51,459 nucleotides of DNA from an uncultured Desulfovibrio sp. (GTDB lineage: Bacteria > Desulfobacterota > Desulfovibrionia > Desulfovibrionales > Desulfovibrionaceae). The notes below the pieces were generated by a model, which saw nothing but the letters and a program-made list of their open reading frames with translations, ran no database searches and had not been told where the DNA came from. This document shows, piece by piece, positions 36,401 to 42,977 of the stretch. The DNA lies in contig CASEWR010000112.1 of NCBI GenBank assembly GCA_949291675.1, forward strand, positions 1-51,459, written 5' to 3'. Numbering within the stretch: the stretch's first letter is position 1; the number at the start of each line of letters is the position of its first letter. Position numbers and translations under genes: made by a program.

Positions 36401-37879
36401 TTCTCCTCAAAGGACGTCTTTGAGGCTGCAACCATCCGCAACCTTGCCGGGCGGGTGCAGCGCAGTGCAGCTGTGCGCTCTGTGCGCCCCGGCCCTGTGC
36501 CTGTGCCGGCCTTTCTGGCCCCTGCCCTTCGCCACGGCACGGATGCCCTTGCCGCGTATCAGCTCTTTGCCTGCCCGCAGGGCTTTGCAAGGGCACAGGC
36601 AGGCGACCTTGCCACTGCTCTTGCCAGGCGCCATGACGCCTTGCGCATGAGCTGGCAGGGCACTGCCCTGCGCCTTGACAGTGCCGGTGCCTGCGAGTGG
36701 GGCAGCAACAATGTGGAGGCCGCACATGCTGTGTGCGACGACGACGGCAGACCTGATGCGGCCCGCGTTCAGGCCGAGTGCCTGCGCCTGAGTGCAGGCC
36801 TGCAGCCCGAGCATCACAGAGCCTGGCTGCTGGGCCTGTGCGCGGACAAAGTCCCGCACCTTGTCCTGCTTGTGCACACAGCCCTGGCAGATCAGCAGAG
36901 CATGGACATCCTTGGCCGCGACATCCGCCATTTCCTGCAGCATGGCGTGCTGCCGGAAGAAGCAGACAGCCTGCAGCAGCATTCCTGGAAACTCTGGCTG
37001 GAAGACCTTGCAGCCGGGCCTGACAAGGATGCGTCTGGCAAGGGTGCGCATGCCGAGGAAGCGCCTGGCTGGAATGCGTCTGGCAAAGCAGCCGGGGCCG
37101 CCCCTGCCCGTTCCGCCTGCGAGGAGCGGGACGTGCGCACCATGACCTGCCTGCTTGACAAAGAGCTGACAGAAGCGCTCGCCGAGGCTGCCACTGCCTG
37201 CCGGGCTTCCTGCGGGGAACTGCTGCTGGCAGCAGTCAGCCTGTGCCTGAAAAAGGCCGGCAGCCCTGACGTTGCCCCTGGCGTTGCCCCTGACTTTGCC
37301 CCTGACTGCATCCATTGCCTGTGCAGTGGCCGCCACCTGCCCCTGCCCTGCCCGAACCCGGATGACATTGTCGGCCTCATGGCCTGCTACCATCCTGTTG
37401 CCCTGCCTGCAGAAGACACAGCTGCTGCCAGCATCCCGCATGTCAAACAAGGTCTGCGCGCCTTTGCGCAGCAGCCGGCTGCATGCTGGCGCGCAGGGAC
37501 AGTGCAGCGCCCGGTTGCTGTGACCTTCAGCTGCAGGGAAAGCGAGGGAAGCCGGGAAGCATGGGCAGGCACTGAAGACGGCTGCCTGCACTGCCAAGGC
37601 CGGGTCAGCCCTGCAGAAAGGCAGCTGGACAGCCTGCTCGACTGCCGGGTCAGATGGAGCGCTCAGGGCACAGAGCTTGTGCTGCGCTGCGCACCTGCTG
37701 CAGAGACTGCAGCTGCGTTCCTGTGCCACAGCCTTGCAGACCAGGCTGGCGAACTGGCCCTGCTGGCCAGGACCAGCCCTGACGCCCAGCGCTACCTTGT
37801 GGAAGAATTCCCGGATTCCGAACTGACGCAGGCCGACCTCGACATCATTCTCAACCAGCTTGCCGGAGTGCAGTCATGA
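33434..37879 (+). CDS. PKS, KS-AT-ACP with C-terminal decayed E/C-like domain
   Basis: 1481 aa, GTG start after a strong AAGGAGG, overlapping the previous stop by 4 nt. Ketosynthase: SSCSSS (Cys181), EGHGTAT (His317), KGNIGH (His363). Acyltransferase: FPGQGN, GHSLGEY (Ser638) and HAFH (737-740), the malonyl-CoA-type signature. Carrier ELGGNS (Ser973). The last 450 or so residues look like an epimerization/condensation domain that has lost its catalytic motif: LVLLVHTALADQQSMDIL has H-T-x-x-x-D-Q (His1148) in place of HHxxxDG. This is the only recognisable AT in the window, so it may also load the AT-less KS-ACP protein. No KR or DH, so a beta-keto unit is expected. The stop overlaps the next ATG (ATGA). 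Confidence 0.88.
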   Translation: MSKTYPYDEHCIAVIGMAARLPGADSVQAFWDNLVAGRQSMEPIPDDILAAGLHAALRHEPDYVAMRSSLADFDLFDAEFFGFSPRDASIMDPQHRLVLEYAWRAFENAGYVPGDTDGLRTGVYASSDMSGYLTGCLYHHILSGAVDVTEAVIGCDKDYLATRIAYKCNLHGPAMAVQSSCSSSLLSVHTACQALLADECDRALVTACTVMLPENLGYIYLPGGMRSPDGRCRPYDAGANGTIFANGVLAVLLKRLADAVHDRDTILAVVRATAASNDGCDKVGYTAPSIHGQAMAISSALELAGVDPADVDFVEGHGTATPLGDPIEVAALHRAYAGDTTSQAREPRAKPILLGSLKGNIGHLDAAAGLASFAKASLCLHHRTFPGTANFERPNPAFGDLAPFAVSGSTVRLPETGCLLGGVSAFGIGGTNVHAILQSAPDRPQRTPKTGRLPLLFSAHNEEAFAKTQAGLRTFLHTQASQEETSTHAGPYFADTAATLARGRKAQPVRGSVTAASHADAAALLADDILPRCVSETDCPLAFLFPGQGNLHPDMARSFYAQEEGFRSAFRELNTICTAAAGPDLEKLLTQCWNGEEAARAALCRTDTAQPLLFALELSLARLLMQRGVTPDCLIGHSLGEYTAACIAGVFSPEDGMRLVTQRGALMQTAPQGRMLVVSLHPSRVRDVLGPAFAGVEISLINSAANCVLTGDDAALEACARIVAEHGQRATWLATSHAFHSASMEPVMDAFGELVAGLTLHAPEIPVVSNLTGTWAGAEMATADYWVRHLRSTVQFARGLATLRTRVTTGIEAGPGNVLRSLATQQPGDKLRVVPGLDPLKSATGTAERCLADIAAECWLQGAGIDWDAFFAPCEPWRCPVPETVFTPRRYWIAPGAAVQVQGQAECVQLPDMQDNSGAESGSGPGKYARSCRTAYAQAGTEVERILVSLWEELLFMDQVGIDDDFVELGGNSIQVMQMVRQAAGLGLSFSSKDVFEAATIRNLAGRVQRSAAVRSVRPGPVPVPAFLAPALRHGTDALAAYQLFACPQGFARAQAGDLATALARRHDALRMSWQGTALRLDSAGACEWGSNNVEAAHAVCDDDGRPDAARVQAECLRLSAGLQPEHHRAWLLGLCADKVPHLVLLVHTALADQQSMDILGRDIRHFLQHGVLPEEADSLQQHSWKLWLEDLAAGPDKDASGKGAHAEEAPGWNASGKAAGAAPARSACEERDVRTMTCLLDKELTEALAEAATACRASCGELLLAAVSLCLKKAGSPDVAPGVAPDFAPDCIHCLCSGRHLPLPCPNPDDIVGLMACYHPVALPAEDTAAASIPHVKQGLRAFAQQPAACWRAGTVQRPVAVTFSCRESEGSREAWAGTEDGCLHCQGRVSPAERQLDSLLDCRVRWSAQGTELVLRCAPAAETAAAFLCHSLADQAGELALLARTSPDAQRYLVEEFPDSELTQADLDIILNQLAGVQS

Positions 37880-39240
37880 CCACATCGCAGCCCGTTCTTC
37901 CCTACAGACTCACGGACATCTTTCCGCTGTCTCCGGTGCAGACCTTCATGCTGGATGTTTCCAGACAGACACCCAGCGGTCTGGCCTTCCAGCAGCAGTA
38001 TACCTACTACCTTTCCGGCAGCATTGAGCCGGAGCTCGTGCGCAGGGCATGGGAGCATATCTGCGCACGCCACCCTTCCCTGCGCACCTCCTTCCACTAT
38101 GCCGGCACAAGCAAACCCTTTCAGGCAGTGCATGACACAAGCTCCCTCTGCTTTGTCTTCAGGGATTTGCGCGCCCTTGCCCCGGAGGAACGCAATGCAG
38201 CGGCCTTTGCCTGGCTCATGGAGGATGCAAAAAAGCCCTTCAACCTCCTTGTGCCCCCGCTCATGCGCATAGGCCTGCAGCAGATGGAGGAGACCACCTT
38301 TCTGCTCACCCTCACCATGAGCCATCTGATCTTTGACGGCTGGTCCCTTGGTGCAGCCTTCGGGCTTTTCGGCAGGACCTATGCCGACCTTGCCGGGGGC
38401 AGGGAGCCTGACAGCACCATCTTTCCCTCCCTGCATCAGTACGTCTCCTGGTACAGACAGCGCGATGCTGCCAGGGAGACGGCCTGGTGGCAGGAACAGC
38501 TGCATGATGCTGTCATGCCCAGACTGCCCTTCATGAAGATGCCGGAACAGCAGGGGCCGGTTGAGGCGGATCAGATCCATCACCTGGTCTTCACGCAGGA
38601 GGAGACCGCAGCTCTGGAGGAGGCAGCACGGGACACAAACGTGACCCTCAACGTCCTCTATCAGGCGGCCTGGGCACTTATCCTCTCCCGCCTTTCCCCG
38701 CAGCGCAGGGCGCTCATGCTGACCGTTGCCGCCTCACGTCCTGTGGAGCTGGCAGACATTGATCAGGTCTTCGGCCTGCTCATAGACGGCATCCCCTACA
38801 ATCTGCACTGCCCCGGCGACACAACAGTCCGCTCCTGGCTCAGGGAACTGCGCGCCCTGCAGCTGGAGAGCCTGGAACATCAGTACTGCCCCATACAATC
38901 CTGGCTGCAGACAGGAAAAGAACCCGGCGTCATTCCCTACAATTCCTATCTGATCTTTGAAAATATGGCCACAGGAGAAGGCGCCAGAGAGGATACGGAC
39001 CTTACCCTGCAGGCTGCCTACATGAACTCCAATCTGAGTTTTCCCCTGTCCATGATGGTCTTCCCGGGCAAGGCCCTGCGTGTCGCCATCATCTACAGCC
39101 GGGACTTCTTCACAGAAGAGAAGATTGTCGCCTTTGCCGGGCGTTTGCGCGAGACACTGAACACCCTGGCAGCACATCCTGATGCCAGCCTTGATGCCAT
39201 CAGTGCCATGGCCCTGCTTGATGAAGAACATCTGAGCTGA
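37876..39240 (+). CDS. Free-standing condensation domain protein
   Basis: 454-aa single condensation domain, starting DIFPLSPVQTFML and carrying SHLIFDG, in which the first His of HHxxxDG is Ser but the catalytic second His (His150) and the DG are kept. Other C-domain signs: RHPSLRTSF, the DQVFGLLIDGIPYNL segment, and SLEHQYCP. There is no carrier or A domain. Free-standing C domains such as VibH join a carrier-bound acyl chain to a free amine or act in trans. Being last before the thioesterases and after an E/C-like decayed domain, this one could complete the terminal condensation, release the chain onto an amine, or replace the lost function of its neighbour. ATGA overlap with the upstream PKS implies coupled translation. 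Confidence 0.85.
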   Translation: MTTSQPVLPYRLTDIFPLSPVQTFMLDVSRQTPSGLAFQQQYTYYLSGSIEPELVRRAWEHICARHPSLRTSFHYAGTSKPFQAVHDTSSLCFVFRDLRALAPEERNAAAFAWLMEDAKKPFNLLVPPLMRIGLQQMEETTFLLTLTMSHLIFDGWSLGAAFGLFGRTYADLAGGREPDSTIFPSLHQYVSWYRQRDAARETAWWQEQLHDAVMPRLPFMKMPEQQGPVEADQIHHLVFTQEETAALEEAARDTNVTLNVLYQAAWALILSRLSPQRRALMLTVAASRPVELADIDQVFGLLIDGIPYNLHCPGDTTVRSWLRELRALQLESLEHQYCPIQSWLQTGKEPGVIPYNSYLIFENMATGEGAREDTDLTLQAAYMNSNLSFPLSMMVFPGKALRVAIIYSRDFFTEEKIVAFAGRLRETLNTLAAHPDASLDAISAMALLDEEHLS

Positions 39241-39488
39241 CCGGCCGGACGCAGGTGCGTCTCCCGTACTCCTGTGCGGCAAATGTACTGACGAGCCCAT
39301 CCTGTACTGCCGTGCGGCAAATGTGCGGCAAAGACTGTCGTTTGCCGCCTCCCCTGTCCCAATGCCCCTGCTTCATAAGCCCGGTTCCAGAGACCCTGAC
39401 GAAGGGCCCTGCTCTTTCCCACACTGCTTTGAAAGAAGCGGACAGCAACTGCCCGCTTCTTTCAAGGCCAAGCCCTGCGAGAGTCCGC

Positions 39489-40349
39489 ATGCCTGAGATG
39501 ACTACGGCTTCTGCCTCCCCTTCTGCACAGCCTGCTTCCGCCTGGCTGCCCAATATGCCGGACAGGCGCGCCTGCCTGCCCAGACTCTTCTGCTTTTCCT
39601 ATGCCGGCGGCACAAGCGAGCTTTTCCGGCAGTGGCAGAGCGGTCTTGCCGATACCTGCCTCATCTGCCCTGTGGAGCTGCCAGGCAGGGGCACACGCAT
39701 GGATGAACCCTTTGCCGCAAGTCTTCCTGAAGCAGCCAGGCAGGCGGCTCAGGCCATCCTGCAGCACACAGCCTTCCCCTATCTGCTCTTCGGACACAGC
39801 CTTGGCAGTGTCCTTGCCCTGGAGACTGCCCGCTTTCTGCAGGAATGTTGCGCACAGCCTCCACTTGCCCTGCTTGTCTCCGGCAGATACCCGCCACACC
39901 TGCCTGCCAGGCGAAGGAATCTGCATGACATGCCCGACGCGGCCCTCATTGACGAGATGCGCAGGCTTGGCGGCACAACAGAAGACATTCTGGACAATCA
40001 GGAGCTGCTGGACATGATGCTGCCCATTGTGCGCGACGATTTCCGCCTGCTTGAGACACACAGCGCAAGTCCTTCCCCCTGCCTGCACATCCCTGTGCAT
40101 GTCTTGTGCGGCAGGGAGGATGACGATTCTCCCCTGGAGCTGCTGGCCTGCTGGCAGGATGTAACAGACGCGCCCTGCTCCATAGACCTTTTTGACGGCG
40201 GCCACTTCTACATCCATGAGAGCAGGGCACAGCTGCTGCGACGCCTGCGCGCCCTGATACACAAGGACCTGAGCAGGGACCAGAGCAGGGACATGCATAA
40301 TGATCTGCATACTGCTCTGCACAAGGGCCCCTGCCCCACATCTGCCTGA
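39489..40349 (+). CDS. Type II thioesterase (Ser nucleophile)
   Basis: 286-aa alpha/beta-hydrolase of the GrsT/YbtT type: LFCFSYAGG oxyanion segment, nucleophile GHSLGS (Ser104), acid region CGREDDDSP and catalytic His in GGHFYIHE (His239). Type II enzymes remove wrongly loaded acyl groups from carrier domains. Because no NRPS or PKS protein here ends in a thioesterase domain, this one or the next could also release the product. Start chosen at ATG 39489, after CGAGAG; ATG 39498 is also possible. The 248-bp spacer before it (39241-39488) repeats TGCGGCAAATGT and shows no gene. Confidence 0.85.
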   Translation: MPEMTTASASPSAQPASAWLPNMPDRRACLPRLFCFSYAGGTSELFRQWQSGLADTCLICPVELPGRGTRMDEPFAASLPEAARQAAQAILQHTAFPYLLFGHSLGSVLALETARFLQECCAQPPLALLVSGRYPPHLPARRRNLHDMPDAALIDEMRRLGGTTEDILDNQELLDMMLPIVRDDFRLLETHSASPSPCLHIPVHVLCGREDDDSPLELLACWQDVTDAPCSIDLFDGGHFYIHESRAQLLRRLRALIHKDLSRDQSRDMHNDLHTALHKGPCPTSA

Positions 40350-40367
40350 AGCACAGGAATGACCGTC

Positions 40368-41120
40368 ATGGATGCACCTGCCATTGCCCGCTGGCTGCCT
40401 GTCCAACCCGCAGCCTCCGCACTGCCCGTCTTCTGCTTCCCCTTTGCCGGCGGAGGCATTTCCCTGTTCCGCACCTGGCAGGAGAAGGTGCCCGAACCTG
40501 TACAGATCTGCCCCGTTGCCCTGCCAGGCAGGGAAAAAAGACTGGCAGAGCCTTCCATAGCCTCGCTGGAAGAACTTGTTGCAACCATCTGCACGCTGCT
40601 GCAGCCCTGGCTGCACCGCCCCTTTGCCCTCTACGGGCACTGCTTTGGCGGCAGCCTGGCCTTTGCCGTGACCCTGGCCCTGCAAAAGCAGGGGGCTGCT
40701 CCCGCCCTTCTGGCTGTCTCTGGCTGCAGAGCTGCACACCTGCCCCCGCCCTTTTGCATCGCAGATCTGCCGGAAGAGGACTTCATCGAGGCGCTGCGCC
40801 GCTTCAGACTGACGCCCGAGACCGTGCTCTCCATCCCGGAGCTCCTTGCCCTCTTCCTTCCTGCCCTGCGCACGGACTTCGCCCTGGACGAGCGCATCCG
40901 CTGCTTTGCCAAGCGCCCTGTGCTCTCTGCTCCCCTCCTTGTCCTGCACGGCACCGGGGATGCCATCATTCCCCGGGAGGCTGCCCTTGCCTGGCAGGAC
41001 TACAGCACAAAGGGATGCGATATTGTGCAGGTGGAAGGCCCGCACATCTTCTTTGCTGACGATCCCGGTCTTGTGCTGCGGCCTCTGGTCGAAAAACTCC
41101 TGGCACTGGAAGGCTGCTGA
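40368..41120 (+). CDS. Thioesterase with Cys nucleophile (GHCFGG)
   Basis: About 250-aa thioesterase of the same family as its upstream neighbour: VFCFPFAGGG, GHCFGG, acid in GTGDAIIP (Asp198) and His in EGPHIFF (His226). The nucleophile elbow GHSxGG has Cys92 instead of Ser. Thioesterase domains with Cys nucleophiles are known but uncommon and give longer-lived thioester intermediates; some form strained rings. It may be the true release enzyme while the Ser-type neighbour does editing, or it may have altered hydrolytic activity. I prefer ATG 40368, with AGGA 9 nt upstream; ATG 40359 directly abuts AGGA and is less likely. Last gene of the biosynthetic operon. Confidence 0.85.
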   Translation: MDAPAIARWLPVQPAASALPVFCFPFAGGGISLFRTWQEKVPEPVQICPVALPGREKRLAEPSIASLEELVATICTLLQPWLHRPFALYGHCFGGSLAFAVTLALQKQGAAPALLAVSGCRAAHLPPPFCIADLPEEDFIEALRRFRLTPETVLSIPELLALFLPALRTDFALDERIRCFAKRPVLSAPLLVLHGTGDAIIPREAALAWQDYSTKGCDIVQVEGPHIFFADDPGLVLRPLVEKLLALEGC

Positions 41121-41728
41121 CGCTGGAAGGGTGCTGCCACAGGATGCCAGCGGGCTGCCTGCGACACAGGATGCTTCTGACAAAGGACGCTTGTACCAGG
41201 GAACGCTACTGCAAAGGGCGTTTCCTCAGGAAACTGTCAGTGCAGCTTTTCTGTCTGCAACTGAGGCACTGTTCTTCTCCCTGTGTATCTGCATTTTCCA
41301 TTTTCCACAGAAATCTCACATATACTTTACAAGTTACAGAACACAAGTGCAAAAATTGCATTTTTATATTGAAGGAATTCTGTCTTTTCTGTATGCAATG
41401 TCTGATCTCTCACACACGACGTTCTCTTCCAGGCGCTCTTCCTGCTGCCACATCCAGCCCTCTTCTGCTGCCAGTCAGCCTGCGGGACACAGATGTCCCG
41501 CATATCCCTCTGCATTTCAAAGTATTACGCTCATCAAACTCATAGTTACAGCTCACAGGTACAGCTCACAGGTACCGCTTGCGTGAAGACTGTACGCAGC
41601 CTGCCGGCTGTCGCGCTGCCCCATGCACAGACTGTTTGTCTGCGCCATTTCAGGAAGAAGCCCGGATGCAGGTACATCCCCTGCATCAGCAGAACACAAA
41701 AGGCCATCCGAGAGTCAGGAACAACGCG
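41121..41728 (+). promoter_or_regulatory. Intergenic region upstream of the AraC-type regulator
   Basis: About 600 bp with no supported gene. It contains an AT-rich island at 41285-41400, unlike the surrounding GC-rich sequence, including TGCAAAAATTGCA (41348-41360) and TATATT (41365-41370). A small palindrome GTTTCCTCAGGAAAC lies at 41220-41234, and a 13-bp tandem direct repeat at 41548-41573. The AT-rich part is the likeliest promoter area, but no good -35/-10 pair with 17-nt spacing stands out. Confidence 0.4.
41548..41573 (+). repeat. 13-bp direct repeat (ACAGCTCACAGGT x2)
   Basis: Two perfect, adjacent copies of ACAGCTCACAGGT, 156 bp before the chosen start of the AraC-type regulator. 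AraC proteins often bind direct repeats, so this could be an autoregulatory site, but adjacent 13-bp spacing is closer than the usual helical-turn spacing. Simple duplication is equally likely. Confidence 0.5.
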
Positions 41729-42808
41729 ATGACAGAACATTCTGAAAAACCCAGCTCTGAGAAACCCAGCTCTGAGAAATTCTGCTCTGAAAAACTCTGT
41801 TTTGAACACAGTCTTGTCCAGGACGCTTTGCTTGCGTGCCCTGGGCCTTCTCCTCTCTACAGGCTTGCAGAACGGGAACTGCAGGCCGCTACTGCTGCAG
41901 ACCATGCAGCGCCCCTTCTCAAAGCCTGCATGCCATTCCCTGGCATCAGGCTCGAACTGATGAACAACTGCCCCCTTGCCCAAAAAAGCCAGCTTTCCTT
42001 TGCAGGTGCAGGGGACATCGTTCTTTTTTCCCTGCGCCTTGCCGGGACAGGCAGCATGCTGCTGCACGGACGCACCGACAACATGCTGCACAGCAGCGGT
42101 CAGCTTGCCGTGTGCTATGTTCCGGCCTGCAGAGGAGCAGTCACCTTCCAGCCCGGCACATACAGTTTTGTCAATGTGCTGGCCTGCAGGGAGGTTCTGA
42201 GCAGAACCATGCCAGAGCAGACAGCCTCTGTGGGCAGACTGCTGCGCATGGATGAGCAGGAAGGCTATGTCCTGCGCATGATGACTGCCTCAACAGCTCT
42301 TATGCTGACAGCCTCACAGCTGTTCACCCCTCCTTCGTCCGAATATACACAGCATCTCTTTGTCCAGGGAGGGGTATTGAAATTCATTGCGCTTGCCATT
42401 GATACCCTGCATGCCTTTCTTCTGCACGGTGATACCATCAGGCTGACGCGAAAGGACATTACCACGCTTTCCAGAGTCAAGACCTATCTGGAAAACAATA
42501 TTGTTGAACCACCGAGTCTCGAAGTCCTCTGCAAGAAATTCTACATCAACAGCTTCAAACTCAAAAAGGGTTTCAAGCAGATCTACGGCATGGCCATCTC
42601 CAGATACATTCAGTTCTATCGCCTGCACTCTGCCTACAGCCGTTTTCTGACCGGGGACACAAACGTCAGTGAATGCGCATGGGCTGTGGGCTACACCAAT
42701 GTCAGTCACTTCATTGCCGCCTTCCGCAGACAGTTCGGCTTCACTCCCGGGGAATGCATCCGCAATCACAAGGAAGGACTAAGCTGCCTGCACTACTCCA
42801 GAGGCTGA
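41729..42808 (+). CDS. AraC-family transcriptional regulator, YbtA/PchR-like
   Basis: About 359 aa from ATG 41729 (AGTCAGGA 8 nt upstream); in-frame ATG 41666 and TTG 41579 are alternatives. The N-terminal half is a probable ligand-sensing domain without motifs I recognise. The C-terminal two-helix-turn-helix domain is clear: SLEVLCKKFYINSFKLKKGFK and the second helix pair NVSECAWAVGYTNVSHFIAAFRRQFGFTPGE. YbtA and PchR sense the ferric siderophore and activate receptor and synthesis genes, and repress themselves; the same role is inferred here. Oddity: the first codons are a 15-bp tandem repeat encoding SEKPS units, unlike known relatives. It stands between the synthesis operon and the efflux operon, on the same strand. 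Confidence 0.88.
   Translation: MTEHSEKPSSEKPSSEKFCSEKLCFEHSLVQDALLACPGPSPLYRLAERELQAATAADHAAPLLKACMPFPGIRLELMNNCPLAQKSQLSFAGAGDIVLFSLRLAGTGSMLLHGRTDNMLHSSGQLAVCYVPACRGAVTFQPGTYSFVNVLACREVLSRTMPEQTASVGRLLRMDEQEGYVLRMMTASTALMLTASQLFTPPSSEYTQHLFVQGGVLKFIALAIDTLHAFLLHGDTIRLTRKDITTLSRVKTYLENNIVEPPSLEVLCKKFYINSFKLKKGFKQIYGMAISRYIQFYRLHSAYSRFLTGDTNVSECAWAVGYTNVSHFIAAFRRQFGFTPGECIRNHKEGLSCLHYSRG
41741..41800 (+). repeat. 15-bp tandem repeat at the regulator's N-terminus
   Basis: Four copies of a 15-bp unit close to TCTGAGAAACCCAGC, encoding SEKPS/SEKFC. The unit is a whole number of codons, so slipped-strand changes would alter N-terminal length without a frameshift. It lies directly after the chosen start codon. 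Confidence 0.85.
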
Positions 42809-42977
42809 TACCTGTCCAGCATACCTGTCCGTCATACCCGTCCGTCACCCCGTCTTGTCTGCACCGGAGCCTTGTGCGTGACGCACCCCAGGCATTGGGG
42901 TGCGCAGCTGCAGGGCCCCGGACTCTCCTTTCCTGCACCGAGTGTTCTGCGCAGAATACTTCCTACCGGAGGACTCC

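Noticed and set aside
7781-41120. Identity with yersiniabactin or pyochelin
   Set aside because: No salicylate synthase, salicyl-AMP ligase or thiazolinyl reductase, and the loading A domain keeps the alpha-amino-binding Asp. Module order also differs.
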